From Pirellula staleyi DSM 6068 (GTDB taxonomy: Bacteria; Planctomycetota; Planctomycetia; Pirellulales; Pirellulaceae), in NCBI RefSeq assembly GCF_000025185.1, contig NC_013720.1, positions 3,162,001 to 3,226,000 of the forward strand: 64,000 bases of DNA, in the 5' to 3' direction. Positions 54,899 through 63,321 of this stretch are shown here, one piece after another; within the stretch, counting starts at the first letter, position 1; each line of letters opens with the position of its first letter. The notes below the pieces were generated by a model that had not been told where the DNA came from, ran no database searches, and was given only the letters and a program-made list of their open reading frames with translations. The position numbers were made by a program, and so were the translations under genes.

Positions 54899-55778
54899 CG
54901 ATGTATCGCCTCGTAATATCGCCGTAAGCATCAATGCGTCGATCGCGGAGGAAGGGCCAGTGGGTGCGGACGACGTTCACGAGTCCGAGATCGCACTCCG
55001 AGATCAAAATCTCTTCGCGGTCGTGTGATGCTTTGGCGATCAGGTTGCCATTGGGATCGGAGATGAACGAACCTCCCCAAAACTCGAGAGCACCTTCGCG
55101 ACCGACGCGATTTGGCGCAGCGACGAAAACCCCATTGGCAATCGAATGGCTCCGCATCATCGTTTCCCAAGCGCGGTGCTGGCTCTCGCCAAACTCGGCT
55201 TTCTCTTCGGGGAGCCAGCCGATCGCGGTAGGGTAGAAAATAATCTCGGCACCCGTGAGGGCAGTGAGACGGGCCGCTTCGGGATACCATTGATCCCAGC
55301 AGACACAAACACCGATCCGGCCAAACTTGGTGGCGAAACTACGGAACCCGAGATCACCTGGCGTGAAGTAGAATTTCTCGTAGTAGAGTGGATCGTCGGG
55401 AATGTGCATCTTGCGATAGATGCCGAGCTGCGTGCCGTCGGCATCGAGAATCACAGCGGTGTTGTGGTACAGTCCGTGTGCGCGACGCTCGAACAACGAA
55501 CCGATGATCACCACGCCATGTTTTTTGGCAGCGGCAGCAAGTGCTTCGCTCGAAGGGCCTGGAATGGGTTCGGCGCGGTCGAACTGCCGGTGATCTTCCG
55601 ACTGGCAGAAGTAAGGACCGGTAAACAGCTCCTGCAGGCAGACGATATTCGCGCCGGCAGCAGCGGCGTCGGCAATGCGAGCGAGTGCTTTTTCGACATT
55701 CGGCTCGCGCTCGTCGGTGCAGGTCATTTGTACGCAGGCAACCTTCACCTTGCGTGAATCTCGATATTCGTAGGGCAT
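54885..55778 (-). CDS. aguB: N-carbamoylputrescine amidase
   Basis: 297 residues, a nitrilase-superfamily amidase. The Glu-Lys-Cys triad is visible: Glu in CLQELFTGPYF, Lys in IYRKMHIPDDPL, Cys in IGVCVCWDQWYPE. It converts N-carbamoylputrescine to putrescine, ammonia and CO2. GGAAGGA lies just before the ATG start. It is upstream of and overlaps aguA, so the pair forms a single operon for making putrescine from agmatine. The assignment as AguB rather than another nitrilase rests on this pairing and the DPLYYEKFYFTPGD segment. Confidence 0.94.
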   Translation of the reverse strand: MPYEYRDSRKVKVACVQMTCTDEREPNVEKALARIADAAAAGANIVCLQELFTGPYFCQSEDHRQFDRAEPIPGPSSEALAAAAKKHGVVIIGSLFERRAHGLYHNTAVILDADGTQLGIYRKMHIPDDPLYYEKFYFTPGDLGFRSFATKFGRIGVCVCWDQWYPEAARLTALTGAEIIFYPTAIGWLPEEKAEFGESQHRAWETMMRSHSIANGVFVAAPNRVGREGALEFWGGSFISDPNGNLIAKASHDREEILISECDLGLVNVVRTHWPFLRDRRIDAYGDITRRYIDDLR

Positions 55779-55919
55779 TTCGGTCCTTCCAAACTAACGG
55801 CCAAAACCAGGCAAGCTATAAATATACGCAAAACCGTTTGCCGGAAAGCGGCAGTTGACGAACTTCTTCACATCGCACTTACGTGACAGCGGTGTGGCAG
55901 CCTGTGATCGAGTGCAGTA

Positions 55920-57086
55920 GTGAGTGACGAGCGCGACCAATTGACGAGCCAATTGAAGGCCGAAGCCCAGCGGCTCGGCTTTGCGCTCGTGGGGGTAGCG
56001 CCAGCAATTTCACCTGCGGGATTCACCCATTTGCGCGAGTGGATTGCGCGGGGCTATGCGGGAGAGATGCAGTATCTCGAAAAACGGCTCGAGGCGTACG
56101 CGCATCCGCGGCATGTGCTCGATGGTGTGCAAAGTGTGGTGATGCTGGCAATGCATTATCGGACAGCTGAGCCCCGTGAAGTGGTGCCTGGAACTGGTCG
56201 GATTTCGCGCTACGCGTGGGGCGATGGTGACTATCACGACATTATTCGCGAGCGGCTCGACAATCTTGCCGATTGGCTCCAAGAAAAACGAGCTTCAGCA
56301 GCGGTGCGCGGGGTGGTCGATACGGCGCCACTTCTGGAGCGTGAACTGGCGAGTGTGGCCGGACTCGGCTGGACCGGAAAGCATACGCTGCTCATTAACC
56401 GCCAAGCAGGGAGCTATTTTTTCCTCGCAGCGCTGCTGACGAGCGAAGAGCTGACAACCGATCAGCCGCACGAGCGCGACTTTTGTGGTAGCTGCACGGC
56501 ATGCCTCGAAGCGTGCCCGACGCAAGCCTTTCCGCAGGCGGGTGTGCTCGATGCGAGCCGCTGTATTTCGTACCTGACGATCGAGCTGAAGGGGCAGATT
56601 CCGCGCGAGCTGCGCAGTGGCCTACAAAACTGGATTTTCGGCTGCGATGTTTGCCAGGATGTTTGCCCCTGGAATCGTTTTTCGCCTGTCGCCACCGAGA
56701 TTGTGTTTCAGCCTCGCGAGGGAGAAAACCCGGCGGACTTGCTCGCTCTGATTGCCCTGGACGACGCCGCGTTTCGCACTCAGTTTCGTGGCACGCCGCT
56801 GTGGCGTACCAAGCGTCGCGGCATCGTGCGCAATGCGTGCGTGGTGCTCGGAAATCAGCGTGAAACGCGGGCTGTGCCGCAGCTCATCCAGCTGCTGCGC
56901 GATCCGGAAGCGATCATTCGGGGCGCAGCGGCATGGGCCGTGGGAGAAATGGCGTCGCAGCTGGAGAGCGACCTGGCGCGTCAGGCACTAGCGGAGCAAC
57001 TGACGCGCGAAGAAGATCCTGAAGTTCGCGAGGAACTCGAGTGGGCGCTTAGCCGATTTTCGCCTTCAGCTCGGTCAGAAGCTTGA
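55920..57086 (+). CDS. queG: Epoxyqueuosine reductase
   Basis: 388 residues. It reduces epoxyqueuosine to queuosine on tRNA, using cobalamin and two [4Fe-4S] clusters. Cluster motifs CGSCTACLEACP and CDVCQDVCPWN are both complete, and ISRYAWGDGDYH and DTAPLLERELA match QueG. The C-terminus has HEAT-like repeats that in QueG hold tRNA. A GTG start is read. Together with queE and queF in the same window it covers three steps of queuosine synthesis. The stop overlaps the 3' end of the convergent isomerase gene by 38 bases. Confidence 0.95.
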   Translation: MSDERDQLTSQLKAEAQRLGFALVGVAPAISPAGFTHLREWIARGYAGEMQYLEKRLEAYAHPRHVLDGVQSVVMLAMHYRTAEPREVVPGTGRISRYAWGDGDYHDIIRERLDNLADWLQEKRASAAVRGVVDTAPLLERELASVAGLGWTGKHTLLINRQAGSYFFLAALLTSEELTTDQPHERDFCGSCTACLEACPTQAFPQAGVLDASRCISYLTIELKGQIPRELRSGLQNWIFGCDVCQDVCPWNRFSPVATEIVFQPREGENPADLLALIALDDAAFRTQFRGTPLWRTKRRGIVRNACVVLGNQRETRAVPQLIQLLRDPEAIIRGAAAWAVGEMASQLESDLARQALAEQLTREEDPEVREELEWALSRFSPSARSEA

Positions 57087-57891
57087 TCGCGTGGCCGATT
57101 TCGGCCTTTTGACGAGCAGGCTCTTGGGGAATTTCGCGCTCAACGGTCAAGGGACCGGTGTAGCCGATTTCGCCGAGCGTACGAAGGTAGGTTTCCATAC
57201 CGACGTCCCCTTCGCCGAGCGGCATTTCCTGGCCCCATTCCTTGCCAGGATTGGCAGCCCATTTGCCATCTTTGCAGTGCACGCTGCGAACATACCGGCC
57301 CACTTTACGCAGTGCCTCGATCGGTTCCCCGGTGCCATACAGAATCATGTTGGCGGGGTCGAAGTTGATGAACAGGTTATCGCGCCCCACGTCGCCAATG
57401 AACTGCAGCAGGCCGTCGGCGGTCTCTTGTCCCGTCTCGAGGTGCAGTGCTTGTTCGTTGGTTTTCACGTAGTCGCACAGGTCTTGCGCCACGGCGATGA
57501 TTTCTTGATACAGCGGATCGGTGGTGTCGTGCGGCACAAAACCGATGTGCAGCGCCACCACCTTACAGCCGAGAAGCTTGGCGAAGTCGGAGATTTCTTT
57601 CATCTCCCGGACGCGAGCAGCGCGGGTCGCGGGTGGAACGAGTCCCACCGTGCGCACCACGGTGGGGATATCGGCGTAGCTCTCTCCCTCGAAACCACCG
57701 AACACACAGGTGAGCTCGATTCCGAACTGCTTCAGCCGGGCGAGGAATGCTTCAGCCGCCTCTTTCGTGCGGGTCTGTTCGTGCGGGGCATGGATCTGAA
57801 TGGTCGGTACACCCAGTTCATGGGCGACTTCCAATTTCACACCGAGGCCGGCATCGACACTCGTAAACACTCCCAAAGGCCATTTCTCCAC
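57049..57891 (-). CDS. Xylose-isomerase-like TIM-barrel sugar epimerase/isomerase
   Basis: 280 residues beginning VEKWPLGVFTSVDAGLG. The TIM-barrel of AP endonuclease family 2 is seen: PTIQIHAPHEQT, ELTCVFGGFEGESY, VVALHIGFVPHD, 'LHLETGQETADGLLQFI', NFDPANMILYG, VRSVHCKDGKW and LTVEREIPQEPA. Metal-binding Glu/Asp/His residues of sugar isomerases are in these strands. GTG start supported by AGGAG eight bases upstream. Next in the direction of transcription after a Gfo/Idh/MocA dehydrogenase, the usual partner in polyol or keto-sugar breakdown. Substrate unknown. Confidence 0.85.
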   Translation of the reverse strand: MEKWPLGVFTSVDAGLGVKLEVAHELGVPTIQIHAPHEQTRTKEAAEAFLARLKQFGIELTCVFGGFEGESYADIPTVVRTVGLVPPATRAARVREMKEISDFAKLLGCKVVALHIGFVPHDTTDPLYQEIIAVAQDLCDYVKTNEQALHLETGQETADGLLQFIGDVGRDNLFINFDPANMILYGTGEPIEALRKVGRYVRSVHCKDGKWAANPGKEWGQEMPLGEGDVGMETYLRTLGEIGYTGPLTVEREIPQEPARQKAEIGHAIKLLTELKAKIG

Positions 57892-58027
57892 GAAACCATC
57901 TCCTGGACATGAGTTAGCAAATAGACGGGACATGAGAGGGCTCGAAATACGCGAGTCGTTCTTCGTCGCGTGCGAGCAGCTGACCGGCGCGGCCATTGTC
58001 GAACCGGTAGTAGAAAGGAGTGGTCGC

Positions 58028-58067
58028 CGAAAGAAAAGGCCCACGTCTCGAGGAGAGACATGGGCCT
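58028..58067 (-). terminator. Rho-independent terminator after the Gfo/Idh/MocA gene
   Basis: On the minus strand AGGCCCA-TGTCTC / GAGAC-TGGGCCT (one mismatch) forms a hairpin that runs into TTTTCTTT. It lies 67 bases beyond the stop of the oxidoreductase gene and upstream of the TIM-barrel gene, so that gene probably has its own promoter or depends on read-through. Confidence 0.75.
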
Positions 58068-58133
58068 GCGATTTATCGGTGATACTCGCCCCAGCTCGAA
58101 GGCTGGGGATGGTGAACTGCTGGTGGCAATCGA

Positions 58134-59930
58134 CTACGAAAGTTTAGCGCCGAGTTTCTCAGCCACTTCCTTCACGACGCTTCCATCGGGAGTCTTGTCG
58201 TCGTTGATGTCGTACCAAGCTTCGTCGAACTGCACGTGACCACCCTTGCCGGCATTCGCCGCGTTAATCGCGACGTTCGACGTGAGGGCGATCACGGCAT
58301 CGCCGAGTGCCACTTCAGCCTTGCAGCGTGGTTGGTTCTCGGGAGCCTTGTTCCGAATGCACCAAGCAAAGTGCTCGATTTCTTCGGTATAGCCGCGGCT
58401 GACGGGTCCGCTGTCTCCCGAAGCTGCTTTGGCGAGGGCAGGTCCCTTGCCGCTGGCTTGGGTGTCGAGCGAAGGACCACCCTTGTCGTTGGCCACGCCC
58501 ACCTTGGTGGTGGTGCTCGAATCCTTGTAGAGCATCACTTCCTGCTCACGTTCGAGGATCAGCGTCCCCTTGCTACCCATCACGATTTCGCCGTAGCCGC
58601 CGAAGCCGTTCCCCATGATCGACGAGTACGTCACGACGATCCGCTTGTTCGGATCGGTGCCGTAGTCGGGAATGCCGGTCTTCGGATCGGGGTAGTTGGT
58701 GAACTTGTCGTAGTAGCCAGGACGGAAGTCAGGCTCGTAACCTGGTCCGGGGAATTCGTACATGCAGTAGACATGATCTTCAGCATGACGATCGGCAGGG
58801 AACGTGTGACGACCACCGACAGCATGCACGCTGAGCGGATGAGCCTTCTTGCCATCGCGGCGCAAAGCGCTGCAGAAGATGCTCGCGGCGTCGAGTTGGT
58901 GGCTACCGAGTTCGGCCATCAAACCGCCACCGGTGCGAGTGAAGAGCCGCCAGCGGCAGAGTTCTTCTAGAGCCGTGTGCGAGCGTCCACCGAGGCTGAA
59001 GCTTTCGTAGCCGTAGTTTTCGGCCTTCACGCCGGCGTCTTGGGCCCAGGCTGTCCACTGCGCAATGCGTTTGGCGAGCCCCAAAGCGCGAGCAGGATCT
59101 TTTTCCTTCTCGGCTTCTTTCTTCATCTTGGTGAGCTGTTCGGTGATCAGGTCGACCTTCTTCTGATCGCCACCGATGTAAGCCATTTCGCCACCTGGCA
59201 GCGGCTGTTGCCAGCTATCAGCGCCAGGCAAGTTGCCACGATGCCACTGGGCACGAATGTGATGCAATTCACCCAGCAGACCCCAGCGAATCAGGTTCAC
59301 TGCGTTGTCGTAGAGCACGCTGTAGTGACGCTGGTGACCCACAGCCAGATAGAGATCTTGCTTGTCGGCAACTCGTCCCATCACCTTGCATTCGGCCACA
59401 TTGTGGGCCATCAGCTTTTCGGTGAGAACGTGTTTGCCGGCCTGCATCGCTTCTACAGCGACGATGGCGTGAAGGAACAGCGGCAGGGCGATGATCACCG
59501 CTTCGACGTTTTCGTCCTTCAGGACGTCGCGATAGTCGGTGTAGACCTTCACCTTCGACTTGGCATCTTTTTCGTCGGCGTAGCCATACTTTTTGATCAG
59601 ACCTGGACGAGCACCCAGAGCGGTGTCGCTGGCCCAGTCGCCGTGAAACGCGCGATGGATGTTGTAGGGGCGAATATCGCAAATGGCGACGACGTTGACG
59701 TACTCGGGGTTACAACCACCGATGAGCACGCTTCCTTCGTCACCCGTGCCGATCACCGCCACGCGTACCGGGTCGGCCACTTTGCCGTAACCGAAGTACA
59801 TGGCACCCAGGCCAGCACCGGAAACTGCACCTGCGGCAATCACTCCTTTGAGGAAGTCGCGGCGCGAAACGCTGAGGGCGTCGTAGTAGTTGTCTTGGCC
59901 AATGGCCTTTTCTTCGGGATTCAGGTTCAT
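58134..59930 (-). CDS. Tat-exported Gfo/Idh/MocA family oxidoreductase
   Basis: 598 residues. A twin-arginine signal is clear (SVSRRDFLKGVIAAGAVSGAGLG), so it is folded before export. The NAD(P)-binding Rossmann part follows (RVAVIGTGDEGSVLIGG, VVAICDIRP, VIIALPLFLHAIVAVEAMQAGKHVLTEKLMAHNVAECKVM), with the EKLMA position of the conserved EKP motif replaced. The C-terminal domain (GGRHTFPADRHAEDHVYCMYEFPG, MGNGFGGYGEIVMGSKGTLILERE) is the alpha/beta substrate half. It likely oxidises a sugar or polyol at the surface side. Overlaps the DoxX stop by four bases. GGGAG lies eight bases before the ATG. Confidence 0.9.
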   Translation of the reverse strand: MNLNPEEKAIGQDNYYDALSVSRRDFLKGVIAAGAVSGAGLGAMYFGYGKVADPVRVAVIGTGDEGSVLIGGCNPEYVNVVAICDIRPYNIHRAFHGDWASDTALGARPGLIKKYGYADEKDAKSKVKVYTDYRDVLKDENVEAVIIALPLFLHAIVAVEAMQAGKHVLTEKLMAHNVAECKVMGRVADKQDLYLAVGHQRHYSVLYDNAVNLIRWGLLGELHHIRAQWHRGNLPGADSWQQPLPGGEMAYIGGDQKKVDLITEQLTKMKKEAEKEKDPARALGLAKRIAQWTAWAQDAGVKAENYGYESFSLGGRSHTALEELCRWRLFTRTGGGLMAELGSHQLDAASIFCSALRRDGKKAHPLSVHAVGGRHTFPADRHAEDHVYCMYEFPGPGYEPDFRPGYYDKFTNYPDPKTGIPDYGTDPNKRIVVTYSSIMGNGFGGYGEIVMGSKGTLILEREQEVMLYKDSSTTTKVGVANDKGGPSLDTQASGKGPALAKAASGDSGPVSRGYTEEIEHFAWCIRNKAPENQPRCKAEVALGDAVIALTSNVAINAANAGKGGHVQFDEAWYDINDDKTPDGSVVKEVAEKLGAKLS

Positions 59931-60838
59931 GCTTTCACTCCCTGTTTCGAGCCGCAACAGTTGCGAATGAGTCCGGTTACAAGAAAGTCGAGTCCAGCGA
60001 AGCGCCCCGCGCCGATTGCTGCAAGAACAAACAGCGCGAGCATTTCCACTCCCTGGTAATAGATTGGAGCTGCCCCGACCGAGCCGGGGAATTGCGACAA
60101 ACAAACCGACAGCAGAAACAGGCCAGCGGCTGTCGCTGCAAAGCGGGTGAAGAGGCCGAGGATCAGCAGCACGCCGACAGTGGTGTCGAAGTACGGCACA
60201 AACCAGTCCATGAATTCGCTATCGAGCGGGCGGCGCCCCACTTTGCCGATTTCGAGGCGACCACTCTTTTGGTATTGCTCGGTCGTGGCGAGCGCGTTGA
60301 TGTCGTTTTCGAGGTCTTTCCACAGGTTGTCGATCGTGGGGAGTACCTTCATTTTCAGAGAATTGCGTTCACTTTCGATTTTAGCATCATGGGCCCGGAG
60401 TGAAGCAAGATCTTGTCGCACCTGTTGCTGCGCATTTTTGTCGCGGCGCTCGAGCCCCAGCTGATACTCTTCGATCTCGTCGGAGTTGCTACCAAGCCAC
60501 GCCCGGAGGCGTTCTTCGTAGCTGGTGGCGAGCTTAGCGGAGGCAGCCGACTGATCTTTGTCGAATCCGAAGTGCGAACTGGCCTGCGAGGCATAGCCCT
60601 TCCAGTGAGCCCCCGCCAGTTTGGAATCCATTCGGTAGAGGCCGTCGGCATCCCAGATCATTTTTTTGTACTGAGGTGCCAGCGGGCCTTTGGCAGCAGC
60701 CAGGAAGTAGCTGGTGAAAGGCTTGGGGTCCTGCAGCTTGCTCGTACCTTCGAGGTAGAAGTGGAGGCCGATGCCGAGCCTGAGGGCCACGATCGCCGCG
60801 GCAGCAAGAAATCCGACGTGAAGACGTGAACTGGACAG
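59927..60838 (-). CDS. DoxX family membrane protein, possibly starting at CTG
   Basis: 303 residues from the chosen start. Helices lie at about 8-28, 215-237, 247-265 and 270-290 in the C-terminal half, with the DoxX-type FVPYFDTTVGVLLILGLFTRFAATAAGLFLL and MLALFVLAAIGAGRF. Between the first helix and the others is a long, charged coiled-coil insert (QLGLERRDKNAQQQVRQDLASLRAHDAKIESERN in parts). No ATG, GTG or TTG is in frame near the conserved start; the best ribosome site, AGGAG, is eight bases before a CTG. An ATA or later GTG start is possible. DoxX proteins pair with membrane oxidoreductases. The stop overlaps the next gene by four bases. Confidence 0.78.
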   Translation of the reverse strand: MSSSRLHVGFLAAAAIVALRLGIGLHFYLEGTSKLQDPKPFTSYFLAAAKGPLAPQYKKMIWDADGLYRMDSKLAGAHWKGYASQASSHFGFDKDQSAASAKLATSYEERLRAWLGSNSDEIEEYQLGLERRDKNAQQQVRQDLASLRAHDAKIESERNSLKMKVLPTIDNLWKDLENDINALATTEQYQKSGRLEIGKVGRRPLDSEFMDWFVPYFDTTVGVLLILGLFTRFAATAAGLFLLSVCLSQFPGSVGAAPIYYQGVEMLALFVLAAIGAGRFAGLDFLVTGLIRNCCGSKQGVKA

Positions 60839-61446
60839 GGGAATGTCTCCTAGGCAAAAAACATGTGCCGCGTGGCCCGCCGCGCGATTGAATTGCTCGC
60901 CGAGCAAACAATCAAGCCAGCGAAGTTGGCAAAGGTGGGATGAATTTTGGCGAGCCACTGCTGGCCACGTGGCGATATCGAGCGCCCCTTGTACGCAACG
61001 CTCTTCGCCGGTAGCCAATCAGCTTGCACCGATTCCAAGTCCTCATTATGTCTTGCGACGCACCCTTCGCCAACCGCCTGAGGCGGGAAAAACGGCCCTC
61101 GAGTCGTCAAAATTCGTTCGTCGACCGCTTCCCTCTGCGTCGACTGCCAGGTTTGCCTCACTGGTTTTAACCGCACCAGCCAACCGGAGTTCACCGGCAA
61201 GTTTCCGCTGCGGGCGGGGACCCGTGCGTCATTGAAGGGGTGCAAGGTCGGCTGTAGAATCGCGGGCTTGTGATTTGCCGAGCGCTGGCGGCCCCAGGGG
61301 CACCCCTACGGTGCAACCCACTGGCCGGTTCCCTTGCAGCCCGCTGAACGTTTCTGGCGAGTCCAGTCGTCCTCTTCCCCCGCGTCGCGGGGCACGATGC
61401 CTAGGGCGTCGTCCACAAGCATTTCTCTAGAGCAACACCGCTTCCC
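60839..61446. other. Intergenic region between DoxX and phosphofructokinase genes
   Basis: About 608 bases between divergent genes. Contains promoter regions for both. A short CGCCTGAGGCGGG palindrome-like piece is near 61072. No gene seen. Confidence 0.35.
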
Positions 61447-62736
61447 ATGAGCCAGCCGAAGAACATGGTGGTCGCCCAGAGTGGCGGACCCAGCCCCGTT
61501 ATCAACAACACCTTGCGAGGCATTGTCGAAGCCGCTCGCAACTACGCGAACATCGGCACGGTCTACGGTGCCCGCCATGGTATCGAGGGGGTTCTGAAGG
61601 AAGAACTGCTCGACCTCTCGTCGCAGCATCCCGACGAAATCTCGCTCCTCCGCTATACCCCAGCTGCCGGTTCGATCGGCACCTGTCGCTACAAGCTCAA
61701 GCCGAACCAGACCGAAGATTTCGAGCGCGTGATCGAAGTCCTCAAAGCTCACAACGTGGGCTACTTTGTCTACATCGGCGGCAACGATTCGATGGACACC
61801 GCCAACAAGGTCGCCAAGCTCGCCCACGAGCGCGGACTCGATCTCATCGGCATCGGTGGACCCAAGACCATCGACAACGACGTTGGCGATAGCGAATTTA
61901 AGCTCATCGACCATACGCCGGGCTACGGCAGCTGTGCCAAATACTGGATGCACGCCGTTCAAAACGCGAACGAAGAAAATCAGGGCTCCTGCCCAGCCGA
62001 CCCGGTGCTCGTGATGCAAGCGATGGGGCGCAAGATCGGCTTCATCCCAGCCGCCGCTCGTCTAGCCGATCCGCACCGCGAAATGCCGCTGCAGATCTAT
62101 CTGGCCGAGAGCCCATGCTCGCTCGAGCAGTTGGCCGACAACGTCAACGATCAGCTGAAGCGAGATGGCCGCTGCATGGTGGTGATCAGCGAAGGCTTTA
62201 ACGTGGGGAGTCTCGGCGAACGTCGTGACTCGTTTGGTCACGTGCAGTTCAGTTCGAGTGAAACCACCGTGGCTCAAACCGTGGTGAACTACCTGAACTC
62301 GAAGGGGCTCGCTGCCAAGGGAGCCGCTCGCGGCAATGTCCCGGGGACCGATCAGCGTCACTCGATGGCGTATGCCTCGACGGTCGATCTCGACGAAGCC
62401 TACCGGGCCGGCGAGATGTGTGCGCACCTCGCCACCACCGGCCAAAGTGGCTACATGGCGACGATTCTTCGCAACGAAGGTTCGATTTACAGCGTGCGGT
62501 ACGACAAAGCTCCGCTGGAACTTGTCGCCAACAGCGAACGGATGTTCCCCAAAAACTGGATCACCGCCGCAGGTAACGACGTCACCGACGACTTTATTCG
62601 CTACGCCAAACCGCTCGTGGGCGAAGGGATGCTCAGCCTCCCGATGGTCGACGGCCGCCAACGCCTCACCCGCCTCGAGAAAAAATACGCAACTCAAAAG
62701 CTCGCCAAGTACATTCCCCAAGCGGATCGGAAGTAG
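61447..62736 (+). CDS. Phosphofructokinase of the pyrophosphate-dependent group
   Basis: 429 residues. It phosphorylates fructose 6-phosphate at C1. The N-terminal nucleotide/PPi pocket is VAQSGGPSPVINNTL, the catalytic segment is IGGPKTIDNDVGDSE (Lys before the TID catalytic Asp, typical of PPi users), and MGRKIGFIPAAARLAD is the substrate-binding Met-Gly-Arg region. The second pocket reads YIGGNDSMDTANK. PPi-type enzymes have GGDD and ATP-type GGDG; here it is GGND. So PPi use is likely, but should be tested. No strong ribosome site at the ATG. Followed by a small hairpin (62738-62753) and then a repeat-bounded element. Confidence 0.9.
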   Translation: MSQPKNMVVAQSGGPSPVINNTLRGIVEAARNYANIGTVYGARHGIEGVLKEELLDLSSQHPDEISLLRYTPAAGSIGTCRYKLKPNQTEDFERVIEVLKAHNVGYFVYIGGNDSMDTANKVAKLAHERGLDLIGIGGPKTIDNDVGDSEFKLIDHTPGYGSCAKYWMHAVQNANEENQGSCPADPVLVMQAMGRKIGFIPAAARLADPHREMPLQIYLAESPCSLEQLADNVNDQLKRDGRCMVVISEGFNVGSLGERRDSFGHVQFSSSETTVAQTVVNYLNSKGLAAKGAARGNVPGTDQRHSMAYASTVDLDEAYRAGEMCAHLATTGQSGYMATILRNEGSIYSVRYDKAPLELVANSERMFPKNWITAAGNDVTDDFIRYAKPLVGEGMLSLPMVDGRQRLTRLEKKYATQKLAKYIPQADRK

Positions 62737-62758
62737 GCGGGCCCGAAGGCCCGTGCAA

Positions 62759-62790
62759 GGGGGCCAGAGGTCAGGGGGCGGAGACCAGGG
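62759..62790 (+). repeat. Left arm of an imperfect inverted repeat bounding the four-helix-bundle gene
   Basis: G-rich arm containing GGGGCCAGAGGTCAGGGGGC. Its reverse complement, with few changes (T for C, and small changes at the end), occurs at 63284-63316. The two arms lie on either side of the four-helix-bundle gene. Confidence 0.75.
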
Positions 62791-62835
62791 AGAGAAGCAG
62801 TGACAGCAGAGTATTTTGGGTGAAGCTCTAATGCG

Positions 62836-63198
62836 ATGAAAAGCTATCGAGAGCTCAGGGTTTGGCAGTTAAGTGTTGATCTTGCGGTTGAGATCTGCCT
62901 GCTCCTCGAAAATTTCCCTAAGCACGAACTTTTTGGAATTTGTAGTCAGCTTCGCCGATGTGCCGTTTCGATTCCATCCAACATTGCGGAAGGTCATCAA
63001 CGAGATTCCACCAGAGAGTTTTTAAAGCACTTGTCGATAGCCTGTGGATCTCTGGCAGAACTTGAAACACAACTTCTTATCTCTGAGCGACTTGGTTACC
63101 TCAAGCCTGAAAAATTCAGTGACTTCACAGCTAGGCTTCAAGAACTTGGACGAATGATTAACGGACTTCAGAATTCGTTGCGACGAAAACTAGACTGA
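62836..63198 (+). CDS. Four-helix-bundle protein of the S23/IVP family
   Basis: 120 residues. KSYRELRVWQLSVDLAVEI, QLRRCAVSIPSNIAEGHQRDSTREFLKHLSIACGSLAELETQL (segments) and LQELGRMINGLQNSLRRKL are the typical S23-type helices. Known relatives are encoded in 23S rRNA intervening sequences, near diversity-generating retroelements (Avd) and as solitary chromosomal genes. Base composition is visibly more AT-rich than its neighbours, and the gene is flanked by G-rich inverted arms, so it looks like an acquired element. Its role is unknown; binding nucleic acid is a suggestion from the Avd relatives. Confidence 0.85.
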   Translation: MKSYRELRVWQLSVDLAVEICLLLENFPKHELFGICSQLRRCAVSIPSNIAEGHQRDSTREFLKHLSIACGSLAELETQLLISERLGYLKPEKFSDFTARLQELGRMINGLQNSLRRKLD

Positions 63199-63283
63199 GG
63201 GTTGATCGGTCAGTTTCACCTCGAATTCTTCAATGGATAGAACATTCCTTCGGTAGATTTTTTCGTTACTTTCAACCGTATTA

Positions 63284-63316
63284 CCTGACCCCTGCCCCCT
63301 AACCTCTGGCCCCTCC
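63284..63316 (-). repeat. Right arm of the inverted repeat bounding the four-helix-bundle gene
   Basis: On the minus strand it reads GGGGCCAGAGGTTAGGGGGC with flanking G-rich bases, near-identical to the left arm at 62759-62790. It ends six bases before the start of the HAD gene. Confidence 0.75.
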
Positions 63317-63321
63317 AAACT

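Noticed and set aside
58977-60059. 360-residue open frame on the plus strand over the oxidoreductase and DoxX genes
   Set aside because: Antisense shadow of well supported genes; lacks motifs.
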